NCBI RefSeq assembly: GCF_037126465.1 | Contig: NC_088201.1 | Span: forward strand, 139,006,376-139,070,375 | Direction of reading: 5' to 3' | Source: Ornithodoros turicata | Taxonomy: Eukaryota > Arthropoda > Arachnida > Ixodida > Argasidae | Length of the DNA: 64,000 bases | In this document: piece after piece, positions 1-11,962 of the stretch | How positions within the stretch are numbered: position 1 is the stretch's first letter | Layout of the letters: each line of letters opens with the position of its first letter | Translations under genes and position numbers: made by a program | Notes under the pieces: model-generated | What the model saw: only the letters and a program-made list of their open reading frames with translations | The model's database searches: none | Told to the model about the DNA's origin: nothing

Positions 1-569
1 CTGATTCCGTCGTAGTTTCGAAACTCCGGGCCCTTTCTGCTGGCCCGGGAAAAAAAGACTCGTATGAGCTAGAGAGTTGCAACAAACTGCATTCGCTTTC
101 TCATGTCAACTCCCACAACTTCACAATTGACATCTCCGGTGTAATCCTCGTAATTACAAAGTTAGAAAATTAAATTAATTAATTAATCAGTTTATTGCGC
201 GACAAAAAACACTATTAAATGCTCCAGGTCACTGGTAACACTATGCACTTGGTTTCATTCTTCTGCGATGAGTCATTATTTTTTAAAGGTAGGGTCAATC
301 TTAAATGGAACACCCTGTATATATATATTGATGACATACTGTCATGGCATGATGTTGTTAGATTGTCAATTTTATTTTTAAATTCCAGAAGTCAGGCTTC
401 CACCTGCGTCACACACTCAACGAGCAATTGAAACAAAGTAAAGTGAAAAAAGTAAGAAAAGGCACTTTTCAGGGCTACGTTATGAAGCCACCAACATGCA
501 CATTACTGTTTTTCGGTCCAGGTGCAAACACTTTTTCTGAGATGCGCTGCTGATTCTAATGAAGTTTTC
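1..569. other. Unassigned intergenic DNA
   Basis: No coding region or RNA gene is recognisable. There is a short AT-rich palindromic run near 172-187. The 70-codon frame at 219-431 has no domain features and I treat it as chance. Confidence 0.5.
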
Positions 570-727
570 TTAAAGCTCAGCTACGCCGATTTTCGAGTGT
601 TACAGAATGGAATGGTACTCACACGATGTGTTCATAAGGGAACACTGATTATGTATGCAAAATAGTTATCCCAAACTCCTCGTGGTTTTCCGAAAAAGTG
701 AATTTTTAGTTTCACTAAGATCCCGTC

Positions 728-1480
728 TTGTGGCCCGCAAACCCTGTGTCGACGACACATTCGTGGTCTGCCCGCGCTCCGGCTTGGCATGACTTTTGGC
801 TTGGTTTCTTCCGCCAAGCCGGCCAGTTTCTTCTGCCGAGCCGTCTGCTCTGCTGCGCAGATTCACATTGGGGAAGTGATGAACAGTTCGCTATTAGGGA
901 GCCAATATATTTCTGGACTTCACTAAACCCACGAGGAACGTGAGTTTTGCTTCCTTCGACTGCAAAGTATTTGCTAGGCCAGTACAGACTTCCTGGTGTC
1001 ATTCGTGTTTGGCGCTGCGTGCCGAGAATGCGTGAGCGTTTTGCTCCCGTCTGCAAGAACACTTCAGCATGCAGTTCCAATGTTTCAAACCACAATTTTC
1101 CGAAAGGCGAAAGAGAAATCTATTGACTGCAACAATCGGTTACAACTCCGACTGGGTGCTACCTTCGAAAGCAGTGATTTGATCTGTTCATCTGGCTCAT
1201 ACGAATGTTACGGAAGCAATGCGCAACTTGTTTCACAAGAAGCTGAAGATGTCTCGTCCAGGATGCTGTGCCAACCTTATCTGCAGCAGGAGATTGCAGG
1301 GGCAGGACTAGGCAGCAGATAAAGGTAAGACGCGTAATGTTAGACAAGTCAGTCATGCGGTGTAAATTGCATCGCGTAGAAGAGAAAAATACGCTGTCAG
1401 TTACTGCTTCATCCTTTACAGATTACGCCCCAGCGGGTGTATTCTCAGTACAGATTTGGAATTGCCTTATTTGTTAAATA
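728..1480. other. Open frames without recognised product
   Basis: Overlapping frames of 60-126 codons occur on both strands. The plus frame at 996-1322 ends next to a GT(AAG)-type donor-like sequence near 1325, so a spliced exon is possible. I see no motif that would name it. Overlap on both strands in a GC-richer patch suggests chance frames. Confidence 0.2.
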
Positions 1481-1689
1481 ATTTCGCAGGCATTCTGGCA
1501 CCACCGAAAAGCTTGTCTCAACTATCACCGTCTGGGTTTCAAGCTGAAGGCTTTCACCAGTGCCAACCAGACGCCCCTTCAAAGTTCATATGTTTTTGTT
1601 GACGGAACAGTGACACCTGGTACTGAGACATTTCGTTTTCTGATTAATCAGGTGCATTCCATCACTTGTCCATCAAGGTGTTCTTCCAG

Positions 1690-1885
1690 AGCGCTCAAGG
1701 GCAGTTCAAGCAGTTTCATGTGTGCAACAGCACATACTTTTTCTCAGTTTTGACTAAGGTAAATCGAAATCTTCCAGTTGATGTCTTTCGGTCATAAATT
1801 ATGTGTTTCGAGACATTCAAACAGCATCATATGTGCAACAGTACATGCTTTTTCTCAGGTGAAGTAAGGTAAATCTGTCCGCCGT
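1690..1885. repeat. Two diverged tandem units of about 117 bp
   Basis: The stretch with CATGTGTGCAACAGCACATA near 1716 recurs as CATATGTGCAACAGTACATG near 1830. In both copies it is followed by CTTTTTCTCAG and then a short AAGGTAAATC sequence. Related but weaker phrases (GAGACATT) recur near 1627 and 1990, so the array may once have been longer. Confidence 0.5.
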
Positions 1886-2436
1886 GGTGTTCTGGCAGTG
1901 CAGCAGAAGCTTGTGTTGCATTCAAGTGGTATCATGTATACAAAAACTTGTTTTATGCCTTTCTGTAGCTGCTGTACTAATATTGTGAGTACAGAGACAT
2001 TCCTGCATAACATATCGGAGCATCTTGTGTGCTATTGTTGGTATGATCTGCAGCAGTATATTGATAATGTTAATTATTCAATGACTTCAGCTAACATTTA
2101 CATTCTTACTTCCAGGTAAACCTGTCACGGATGCCCTACCCCTTGGTATGCATAGTTCAAGATTGTACCGAAACAATCTACATGGAGCATTACAACACAC
2201 CACATACTGCATGTCTATGCTGCGTGTACAATGCATCAAACCTATTTCTCAGGTACAGGCCAGCTGGTACGCAATTACAACATGAAACAACTGACACAGG
2301 GACCGTAAAGTCATGCCTTTTCCTCCGCGCCTCGGGTTTCATGTTATTATCCTCACATGCAGCTCAATTCGCCTGTGCTGTGCAGCATGAGCAAAAGCAT
2401 ATATTGTTTGTGGTCACATGACACTGAACATAAATA

Positions 2437-3117
2437 CAGTGAAACCTTCCTATGTTGGACACCCGTGGTGCAGCCGAAGCGTCTCCTACTTATAGAGGTG
2501 TCCGAGTTACAGAATATGACGGCAACAAAAAATGGAAGAGATCACAGCTGTGAGAAATGTCCCCCTTCTTCAATTTAAGGTCCTTAGTGGTACCTGGTGG
2601 TGGTGCCTGGTGGTGGTGCCTGGTAGTGGTACCTCTACCCACTTACTGATAATTATTACTGATTTTGATATATTCAATTCCGTTCAGATTCTACTCAATG
2701 GCATTACCTCTGGAGCCTTTCGAGCAGCAAGGACTTGTCTCTGAAGCGGCTGAAAGGCTCTAGACAAACTGAAGACAAGTGCTCACATAAAGAATTACAA
2801 TGTAGACTGACAGCACTTGTTTTTGGACTCTAAAAACTAAAGCAACAAAATGCTGAGACCAGTATAGGGGAAAAAAGGAGCAAAAGTCAAGGCCACTGGC
2901 TCATTTTGGGTCTTTTTGGTGCAAAGATGGGCCAATATTGAGGTAATTTGGCCAGGGTCCGACTTTGCAGGGAAAACCCCATCTTACTTCCAAGATAGGG
3001 AGGTGTCCGACATAGAGAATTTCGTCCCCATGTAGTTTCAATGGGAGCCTGCCCGTGCAATGAAATCATGGGGAGTTGTCCGAGGTAGGGAGGTGTCCGA
3101 CTTTGAAGGTTTTACTG
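2437..3117. mobile_element. Non-autonomous Tc1/mariner-superfamily (pogo/Tigger-like) element
   Basis: The ends are inverted: CAGTGAAACCTTCCTATGTT at the left, and AAGGTTTTACTG closing the right end. Both are followed inwards by GGACACC-type sequence. TA flanks both ends (2435-2436 and 3118-3119), as expected for Tc1/mariner insertion. The right end repeats the phrase GGTGTCCGA several times. No transposase is encoded in the 681 bp. It contains a short GGT/GGTGGTGCCT microsatellite at about 2588-2640. The pogo/Tigger label rests on the CAGTRAAACC-type terminus. Confidence 0.75.
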
Positions 3118-3127
3118 TACTATAGAG

Positions 3128-3523
3128 CAGTGGTTCTCAAACTTTTTTGGCCCGGGGAACCCTTTGGACCTAGCCAGAAGGACGAGGGAGCCCCTGTTCC
3201 TAAACATGAGCAGTACATCAGATATCACGTACATCAGGCCTCCACGAAGAGGTCACGGAGCTTCTCGCTGGCACGTTCCAGGCCTACTCCTTTGCCTAGT
3301 AAGGGGTCTGTCAACGGGTCAAAGCGCCCATAAACAACGGAAAGAGGCCGCGAACGAACTCCGCAGCCGCGGTGCGCGTGCTTCTGGCCTGCCGAGCGAG
3401 CTTGGGCGGGGGAATTCAAGTTCTGTGAATGGATAGGGGCCGAGGCGGCAGCCTTCTCGCGGAACCCGGGAAGGCAGCTCGCGGAACCCCTGTGTTCCGC
3501 GGAACCCAGTTTGAGAACCACTG
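3128..3523. mobile_element. Non-autonomous hAT-type MITE with perfect 8-bp target duplication
   Basis: The inverted ends are CAGTGGTTCTCAAACT at the left and AGTTTGAGAACCACTG at the right. They are flanked by identical 8-bp copies CTATAGAG at 3120-3127 and 3524-3531. The CAG...CTG termini and 8-bp duplication are hallmarks of hAT transposons. The 396-bp interior is GC-rich and has no transposase. Several frames of 70-95 codons cross it and are not genes. It sits one base from the pogo-like element at its left, so two insertions share one hotspot. Confidence 0.93.
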
Positions 3524-3531
3524 CTATAGAG

Positions 3532-6500
3532 CATTCTACATCATGTAATCTAACAGTTGTTCACGTTTGGATATTTTAACCACGGAATTCACCCTGCATG
3601 CACCATACCACGTCCAAACACTAACAACTGCTAGAGAGCAGCATGTGCTGTTTCCGTATAGCACTTATGGCTTGCGTCCTGTGATCGGAAACAGTGGTGT
3701 CTTTTTTCTGCTACAACCAGTAAACTACAGTAAAGATTTAGAAATACTGTGTCATACCATAAAGCACTATGGGTAATGGCAGTTTGAAAAACTGGAGAAG
3801 ACTGTCATTAGAACGGGGGACATGTTCTACGGTGAAATTTTTTACAGTGTGTGCTGCACCACGTAATGCACTGCAGGCCTACCACAGTATGGTAACGCTC
3901 TGAATACTGATTTGCTCAAAAAAGGAATCTGTGCGTTTCTTGTACTAACTTCCCCTTATGCAAAGTAGTAGAAAAATGTTTTCAGCCAATGGGAAGGGGG
4001 AGGACATCATTCTGGAGTCTCGTTGACCTACAATGTGTCGTGTGTGAAGGTCATTTTGAAGAGTGTAGGTGGTACAAGACTGTGTTCCCACGTTCTTGGC
4101 AGTGTTGACTAATAACCATAATAAAGTAGAGGGTACATTTGTTGCTTCATATATTTGTGTCATGGCAAAGTATGTAGAGATACATCTGTCTCAACATGCA
4201 GGTGACAAAACTGCTTTTTATGCCTAAACTATGACAAATACATAGTTGTCTGTTCAGCACCACTAATCATGTGCCGGCCTCCATGACATGTCTGTGACAT
4301 TCCAAAGTGATTAACATGTCCCATAGATGTGTGCAATGCTGAAGATGACTGTGTACCTTCTATGGATTCTTGATTCAAGAAAAGTACTGTGTGATTTGCT
4401 AACAGCGCCTGGCTGTACCTTCACAATTCTACATAAAAATATGTAAAGTTTGCCGAAGGAAATATCATGAAGGTCCATAGCGAAAAACCCTAGACGAGGG
4501 GTAGGAAGGGACATACACAATGTCTTAACATAGCTTGTTTATGTCCCTTCTTGTATCTCCTCTTCAGGTCTCGCCATCATGGACACTATCACCAGCTAGC
4601 TTGCTGTTGAACCGTTCTTTCAACGATAAGGGTCACTTTCATGGACTGGATGGCAGCCAACATGCTGTCAATAAAAAGAATAATGGAAGGAGCTCAATAT
4701 GCGTGGTCATTGCTTTCTGACAAATGGTGACTTCGAATTTCAGGGCAGTGCCTGCAGTGGTAGTATTCTTCTGTTCTCACCCTTGACGCCCATTGTGTGT
4801 CATCGGTCACCTATAATCTGCTAATGTGCACATAGCTAAAACAAAGTATATTTGTATTTCATTGAATACAGTTGGTACAGCACATTGTTTTTTACATGTT
4901 CTTTGGAAAATATGAATAAAAAATTCTCTACTCTGCAAGTCTCCTGTCAGCTCTACAGAGCAGCTTCGAATTTCACTAGAAGCCACGTGTGAAACCTAGA
5001 CCAAACTAGTGGTGAAGGTCCCTATAGGTCATAGATAGATACTATTATTATTATTAGATCATAGGTCAGGCTTAGGTCCTGGTTGGTAGCAACGCCTTTG
5101 AATTTTATTAAAAATTGGTGCAGGAGGTGACCAACATAACTAAATACACCAACTGACTCTCACAAATTTTGTGGTGTTATACCTTTGAAACAACATTAAT
5201 ACGCTGCAGTGGTCTTTTTTCCTTTTAACCTAGAAATATTAGGTCTTCGGCATCACCAACCTTAGTTGCTGAGCATGCAGTTATTTACGTTGAGCACTGC
5301 AGTTTCATATTTGTTTCTCTGGACAAGCAAGCCCGCTTCCCCATTTTGATAAGAGTCTTTCAGCTTTGACAGGGCATTTGGGGACAAGGAAAACATTTGG
5401 ACTATTGTGTATTTTGCTATGAAGTGCATCGTACAAGGCAGAGGACATCATCAACCATTTCCACTAAGGTTATTAAATTTGTGATAAAATACATATACCT
5501 TTTGTCACTGACTAATTTGGTGGCAAAGTTACTTGAGTGGCAGTTGTGCAATTTTAAGCACATGTTTAAAAAAAATAGGATATGGGAAGTACTGACTGGT
5601 TGAACATGTGGAGTACCCAATATAATAATTGGGGGTTTACGTCGCGAGACAACTGAGTGTGGAATACACAGCACAGTGTAATGTTCCTTATTCTGGCAAT
5701 GTTAGCATGGTTCAAGAAGTGGGAAATGTTGCACTACCCTTAGTAACATCTGTTGGGCCCAGCAAACAGGGTACACATACCCTGATCTGAAGACACTATG
5801 CCTAACTCAAAAGCAATATGAGATCTACCCGTACGTGTTTATTTGCGAAACTATTATGAATGAAATATGGCCTGTGTGGTATAGAACAATGCGCACACTC
5901 AAGTAAACATGCAAAAATACGTAAAAGGGCTCTCGACCTACATGCCGCGATGCGCTCTACGAGATAAACAACACTACAAAACTACATCCAACACTTTTTG
6001 TGCGGGGCAACTCTAATGAACACTTTCATATAACCGACGAATGGTTCAACGAATGCAGTTCGAGTGGTCATGATACATTCCTACGTCGTTCATTGCAGTC
6101 GCGCTATGATGCTGCACAATATATGTATCTCGCGTAACAAGCCTGGCAATCGCACGATGTGCATGGGCAGAAATACGGCCTTCTTTATTTGAAGACCAGT
6201 CCTCTGCAGGTATATGCTCAAACGATCACCAAGTCTCACGTTGTTGCTCAATCGCTCCCATTCCTGTACTTGTAGTAAAAGCAGCAAACGGGTTGACGTG
6301 AATGGCAGCCGAACGGTTGAACTGCGAAGTTCTCGAGCGCATAATCACAATTTCACGCCGAAAATGATGTTGAGGTGAGTTCGCGGTTGTTGTTTCCATC
6401 GTTCAATAGTTCTCGGGATTACGTCGGACGAAACGCGCATCGTAGCCGGCGGCCATAACTGGATTTCCTCGCAAACGGGAGAAGACGGCAGGGAAGTCAG

Positions 6501-6848
6501 AGAAAGCCTCAGCTTTCATCCAATCAGACGCACGATTCTCTATCTACGTAGATGGAGCAGGTTTATCCCATCTACGTCACAAAAATGGCTGCGCCCATGG
6601 CTTGTTTTGGTTTCTTTGATTAATGAATTTTCGTAATAGGAAGACAAAATTGAGAAACGAAGGTAGGTTTCGGGGGCAGTTGGATGTGCTCGTTCTGAAT
6701 ATCACAACCGTTTCAACACATCGGGAAATCGGCGTAGCTGACCTTTAAGTACAATTTTAGCAACTGGCTAAGAACGGCATGTAATGATCTATATGCACAC
6801 CTGCCACTTCTTGTACACTTTCAGTTACAGTTACAGTACACAGAGGAC
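3532..6848. other. Intergenic DNA without recognised genes
   Basis: No coding region can be supported. A short ATT microsatellite lies near 5041-5056. A TTTACGTCGCGAGACAAC phrase near 5636 looks like a dispersed repeat fragment. The 6300-6744 part is the right flank of the possible TTAA element and is CpG-richer. Confidence 0.5.
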
Positions 6849-6856
6849 ACCATAAG

Positions 6857-7504
6857 CAGTGATTTCCTCAGAAATTCACTGCTGGGGGGGTGCCGAGCTT
6901 TTAAGAGGGGGGATGCTTGGTGAAAGTTCCACTTACGGAATTTTTCTTAGACACGGAAAGAATTGTGGCACTATAATGACATATCTCAACAGCTTTCCCG
7001 TTTTATTTGTACATGTTATTACGTTAGAACACAGCACATTAGAATGCAGATTGTTTATGAACGGCATTAAGATACATAGTCACACGACCGACAAAGAAAA
7101 AAGACTAGCACCTTATCTCATGAATCTCAATGAATACCTAGCAACCAACGGTGAAAACCTTAGACGAAAAAAGCAGAATACCTTGCCTTGAGTTGGGCGC
7201 AAATGGTTCTTGATGATCCACATTGAGTTTGCGTGCCCGCACGCATTTTTGCTCGTATATGCGCGCGATATAGTCACTTTCAAATGATTTTGGACAAATG
7301 CATGCTAGAATCACCTGCATGACTGTGGTCCTACAGCCCCAGTATGACAGTATAGGATGTAATTCGCTGTGCCGGACACACTACCAGAACATGTTGGTCG
7401 CCGAGCTGGGAGGGGTCACCTGAGAAATTTCAGGGAGGGTGTTTCAAAAATCCAGGGAGGGTGTACACCTCCCCCCCCCCAGGGGCGGTGTAGGGAAATC
7501 CCTG
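6857..7504. mobile_element. Non-autonomous hAT-type MITE with 8-bp target duplication
   Basis: The left end is CAGTGATTTCC; the right end read inversely is CAGGGATTTCC. Both are followed inwards by a run of Gs. The flanks are ACCATAAG (6849-6856) and ACCGTAAG (7505-7512), an 8-bp duplication with one mismatch. No transposase is present. The 110-codon frame starting at 6859 runs from the terminus into featureless sequence and is a chance frame. Confidence 0.82.
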
Positions 7505-7512
7505 ACCGTAAG

Positions 7513-9670
7513 GGTTCAAGAATGTGGTAGTATTGGGCACTGATATGCTCTCAACTGTAGTTTCTTTTCTTGGTCTTTTTTATTTCTCTTTTCAGCACAT
7601 CAAGCTTCACATCTGCACTGGTCATATATTGTATGGAAGAAAAGAACCAGTTACCACCCTGTCAACATGGACCTAAAGCTTACGCAATGTACACAGGAGG
7701 AGAAAAAAAACTGCATTAACCCCAATCCCCCATTTAGAAATAAAGGATCAATTCATGCTCATAGCAAAAACCAAAAATTTTTTTTCTCAGCCATATGTGA
7801 AAGACGTGTAATACAAAAGAAACCATTATATCGTGAAGCTGGATAGACTATTCAAGTATGCATTACACAAGTACCAGTGCTTATCCTCGTCGCGTGATAA
7901 CCTTGGTTTGTACTCCAGAATGATTTGCAATGAAAATTATTTACACATTTCACTGCACTCGCAATATCTGACTATACTTTACACTGCTTGTGACACACGC
8001 TTCTTGAAACAAATGGTTAAAACTGTCAATGCATGCACATATGACTAGCACTGTGACCAATATAACAGCTCAGTAAGCTGTGACTCCACGCTGCAACATT
8101 TCTTCTCGACAAAATCGCTTTGCCGAACAGCATGACATCTGAAACAAGGTTTGAAATAACGTTAAATGTCACCCGATTATTTCTTTATAGCAAATGCGAC
8201 TGTCACTTGCGCATTATCGGAATTTGAGTTTATCCGAATGTAAAGATACATAGTTGGTCTTCGTTGATGTGTTCACATTCAGGATGAACTGTGGGGTGAG
8301 GCGAATACAATCTCCGCGGTCCCCGCAACGTCGGATATGTTGGGTGTAAGGGTTGTTGTCTCCATTGGGCCAGTGCTGCACCCGGACATGCGTACTCAAG
8401 TATTCATCCGCAAGGATATCTGCTGGAAACCTTCAAGCCAGTGACAATAGGCGTGCCGAGTATGCGGCGAGAGTACTCGGCACGCCCATTGTCCCTCGCT
8501 TGAAGTATACACAGCCGCCTGTGGCTCCATGTGAAAAGGTCCGATGCAGACAGAAATAATACCTGCAAGAAAGTGTACACGTTAAGTAAAAATATGTACG
8601 CATCGGTAGGAAAACACGCGTGTACATGCACGTACTACATCTGGGTGGTTCACCTTGGTCTCAGTCTGCGCAGCGCCTCGTATTCGTATTTCATAACAAC
8701 GTTTACTGCCGTTTTCTGATTCCTGGCACATGTGGTCAAATTTATTTCCTACCTCGAACCATTCACACGATAACGTACGCTCGAAGTTATTGCATTGATT
8801 GCAAATAGAAAATTATCGAAAGTTAACACATGCTTTCTATTGCCATCGAATTGTTTGCCCCGGGGGTTTGACGGAGACACGCGGTACAACGTGTGTTGCT
8901 GTATATATGTACATTGCTCTAATCTGATAGTGCGCCAACAACAAGGCCCTTGCAGCCGTTCTTGGGCACAATAAACTCATCCATTAATCATTTCCGTATT
9001 CCACAAAAAAAAAGAAGAAAAGAAACGGGAATAAAATTAGCCACGTCATAATTTACACAAATGGGAACGTTCAATGGGATTTCAACAGATTGTGCCCGAC
9101 AGCCATGAACATGACATATTTTTGAATTAGTGCAGTAAGTGTTCCTTAAGATACGGATACGGAATCAAAGAAGAAAGGATCGACATATATACTGTCCGTG
9201 GATCTGTACCTGAAATTTCTGTACTTCGTCCACTTAGGCAACACAAATGAATCAGGTGGCAAAACGCCGGCGATCTTGTTTTTACGCACACGAACTGATA
9301 ACATCCCGACAGATACGAAGAGACAATACTTGTCGCACAACCCTGCTGGAAATAGTTCAATTCAAAATAGCCCAGAACTCTCATTTGCTTTAAGTGGACG
9401 TCGCATTCACAATCCTCATTGAAAGTGACCAAACCTTTCCCCCAGTCGAAAAGTTTGGGCAAATACCATGTTGAAAACGACGGGAATTTAGTGGGTTTCA
9501 ATGAGAAATCGCTGCAGACATCAATGGGGACGAAGTGGAACTACCCTCAATCACACCCATTGAAGGGGGGGGGGATATGTTTAATGATAACAAAGAAGAT
9601 GACCCATTGAAGGTCAATCTAGTTTACCATTGGCTCAGTGTGCCGCATCGTGAATTTTCCCATTAAGCAT
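7513..9670. other. Intergenic DNA, no recognised gene
   Basis: Several short frames occur but none carries recognisable motifs. The stretch holds one strong hairpin (8431-8505), annotated separately. An A-rich run near 9005-9030 may be the tail of an old retroposon. Confidence 0.5.
8431..8505. repeat. Strong inverted repeat (hairpin)
   Basis: The left arm, running from CTTCAAGC through GACAATAGGCGTGCCGAGTA, pairs with the right arm TACTCGGCACGCCCATTGTC ... GCTTGAAG across a loop of about 11 bp. About 30 bp per arm pair with few mismatches. It could be a small snapback repeat. No flanking duplication was found. Confidence 0.75.
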
Positions 9671-9945
9671 TAGAGAACTGATGTTCTGAGGCTGGAACAA
9701 ATACATACAAAGCCTCAAATTTGTATGTATTTGTCCTTTCTATGTTGTTCCAGCCGCAGAGCATCATTTCTCATGTTCAACAGTTGCCGCTTGCGTCGAT
9801 CCCGTCGCATGAATGTGTGTATGAGGGAGCAAAAATATAAGAGTGAAAGGAGGATGAGTGAGAGAGAGTGGCTGGTTTGTCCCTTCAGATGACGCGCCCT
9901 TGGAAGTCGCTGGGGGGGATGTGTTAGCTTAGCTCAATCCACCAC
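9671..9945 (+). mobile_element. 3'-truncated tRNA-like SINE, same family as 34610-35505
   Basis: The order of blocks matches the larger copies near 34.6-35.5 kb: a TTCTGAGGCTGGAACAA block, a GTTCAACAG block, a CGCTTGCGTCGAT block, a purine-rich GAGTGAAAGGAGG block, and GTGTTAGCTTAGCTCAAT. It breaks off just inside the A-box of the tRNA-like head. Its first 120 bp also form a hairpin. Confidence 0.7.
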
Positions 9946-10689
9946 TTGCGGAGAAATTGGCGCTGTCTGTTGGACGCGGAAAGAACTATAGTGCTCCCTT
10001 CGTCCGAGAGTGTTCGGTTAGAACGCTCTTGAAATATCGCAGCGGTTTCGTTTGTTTCTTGCCGTCTTCTTGACTGTTTCTTTGGGTGTTTGTCGTTCTG
10101 ATCGAGGAGAGTGAGAATTTGTCCATGATCGAGGAGGACGGCATCCCGTTTCCGTTCTTGGAGTTCAGGTGGACAGTATATATATATATTTTTTTTTAGC
10201 ATGCTCTCATCCAAGTTCTAACCAAACGCATTCGCCGCATGGGAACCTTGATCCACAAAAAAAAGTACATAAATGGGTACTATGTCGTAGACGGCATCAG
10301 GCAGTTGAAGCTCCGTCTAAGACGGCTCCAGTTGTTAAGTACGAAAATGAATGTATATATTGTAACTTGTAGTGCATATAGTGAATGAGTATAACACATA
10401 TAGACTTAATGTCTTAGTCCGTATAGTTTTAATATGGGGGTAGTAATGTATAGTGTGAGAATATCATGTATGTACAGAATATATATAATGTGTATCAGTG
10501 CTTATAATGAATGTAGTATGTTAATGCATATAGTGCAACAAACATTTTCCCAGATGCTGTTCTCAATGAAGACTGACCCATTTATATGACTTTGTTCAAT
10601 ACGGTAACTTCACAGGTTACAGTATGATAATACGATAATACATGCACAGTTGTTTAATTCCTTCCCTGTCGTGTTAAGCCACATTTATT
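9946..10689. other. AT-rich intergenic DNA
   Basis: No gene is recognisable. From 10360 to 10560 the sequence is a diverged series of short TATAGTG / AATGTATA-type phrases, which suggests a decayed simple repeat. Confidence 0.45.
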
Positions 10690-11690
10690 AAGGATATTTC
10701 AAAATTACTAAGGTATCAGCATGCAAAATATATGCTCAGCAGTGGCGTAGCCACGGGGGGGGGGGGGGGCGAGCCCCCCTACCTGCCACTGACCGACCCA
10801 CGCAAATCGTGCAAATCCGAGGAGAAAAATAATATAGGGGGGGGGGGGGGGGGACCAGTGTGACGATCGCGAAAGTTCTTACCATTCATGGCGTCTATCT
10901 AAGCGGCACACTTGAATGGTTTCCAAAGTATGAGCTTTTCGACAACACCTCATTGGACATCACAGTGTAATCGCATTGTGAATGTCCAAATCACTTATAT
11001 TCGTTTATTTTTTTCAACCGCATGTTGCGGTGCGCAGAAGTATTGTGTGTTGTCGCACCCAGGATCGTGGGGGGGGGGAGTAGGGCGGGTTTTCGTATAG
11101 AGCCCCCCCCCCCCCTACCTTGGAGGTCTCGCTACGCCACTGATGCTCAGCAATGTCCACCATGCTGATGGGAAAGGCCCGATCAAGAATGTGTAATTCT
11201 TTCTTATGTCGGATCACGCGTTCAACATGCGCTCTTGCACTGGCAATTTCTCTTGTACGTTGAACACTCCTCTTGGATATTTGGGCTTCTCCTCTCATCC
11301 TAAATGGTGGATTGTAAATGTAAACTTCAATTCCTTGGGCGAGACACGAAACATTGAAGCTCTTATCTACCAATATGGCATTACCAGCTTCAAGGCGACC
11401 TAACAATCCTCTACTCTGCATTATGTCCACATCAGATATGGACCCACCCCAAAGCCGGGGAACAAAGCTGATGTAACTTCTGGGTCACAGTCAACAACTG
11501 ATTCGTCTGTGTTGTAATGTTGATAACGCGAAAAAGTTTGTTTCTGTGCCTCTGGATTCTGACTTCAGTCGCATCGAGCGCTAATCTTGTGTTGGGAAGC
11601 TTGCGAAAAGCTTTGGGCAAATTCGTTTGTGTTTCCTCAACGTCTGGAAATCCTGTCATGTCTCGCAATTCTTCCTGCCATTTCATAGCC
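10690..11690 (-). pseudogene. Degraded PIF/Harbinger transposase (DDE_Tnp_4 type)
   Basis: PIF/Harbinger transposases cut and paste DNA with a DDE nuclease. Two minus-strand frames carry the family signature. The 11432-11686 frame contains LALDATEVRIQR, the first catalytic Asp block. The 11014-11430 frame contains AILVDKSFNV (second Asp) and RAHVERVIRHKKELHIL (the HVER block with the catalytic Glu). A stop and frame change separate them near 11431. The C-terminus continues to about 10690 on the far side of a hAT-type MITE (10740-11142) inserted within the coding region, and then meets stops and a frameshift. No N-terminal DNA-binding domain was found upstream. The copy is inactive. The family assignment is firm; the exact limits are not. 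Confidence 0.88.
10740..11142. mobile_element. hAT-type MITE inserted in the Harbinger pseudogene
   Basis: The inverted termini are CAGTGGCGTAGCCACG and CGCTACGCCACTG. They are flanked by identical 8-bp copies ATGCTCAG (10732-10739 and 11143-11150). Long G or C homopolymers lie just inside each end and in the middle (for example about 10755-10771, 10840-10853 and 11103-11115). No transposase is present. Removing the element and one duplication leaves the transposase C-terminus contiguous, which gives the order of events. Confidence 0.93.
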
Positions 11691-11899
11691 CGAACCCACG
11701 GTTCGGGTTATTGAGGACATAACATATCGCACGGAAACCTAAAAAAAACGCAACTTCTTGCCCTGCACATAATAATTCGTGCAGCCGTTGAAGCTTGCAG
11801 CAGCGGCGAAATGGCGTTTGTTTTCCAGCCAGTTCGAAACCCGGCGAGAAGCACGAGGGAGAGGGAGATGTGCGCATGCGCCGTGTCTTTTTCGCAAGT

Positions 11900-11962
11900 G
11901 GCGGATTGGTAGAGCCCTGCAGTTGGCAAACCTTTTCAGTGACTTTCAACTTTCGTTTCCCA
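11900..11962 (+). repeat. Short remnant of the tRNA-like SINE
   Basis: The phrases ATTGGTAGAGCCCTG and ACCTTTTCAGTGACTTTCA match the head and body of the SINE at 35322-35440. The anticodon and T-arm portion is deleted between them. It lies upstream of the Harbinger pseudogene. Confidence 0.55.

Larger units (their letters stand above)
574..6744. mobile_element. Possible 6.2-kb DNA transposon with TTAA target duplications
   Basis: The sequence AGCTCAGCTACGCCGATTT follows TTAA at 570-573. Its near inverse, AAATCGGCGTAGCTGACCT, precedes TTAA at 6745-6748. The matching inner bases extend a little further with gaps. TTAA duplications with purine-rich termini fit Kolobok or piggyBac-type elements. 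I recognise no transposase between the ends, and the interior contains other MITEs (2437-3117 and 3128-3523). The two ends could therefore belong to two different copies of one family. The pairing is inference. Confidence 0.35.

Noticed and set aside
715..1095. 126-codon minus frame as a gene
   Set aside because: No motif, overlapping frames on the other strand, and an arbitrary start. Not supported.
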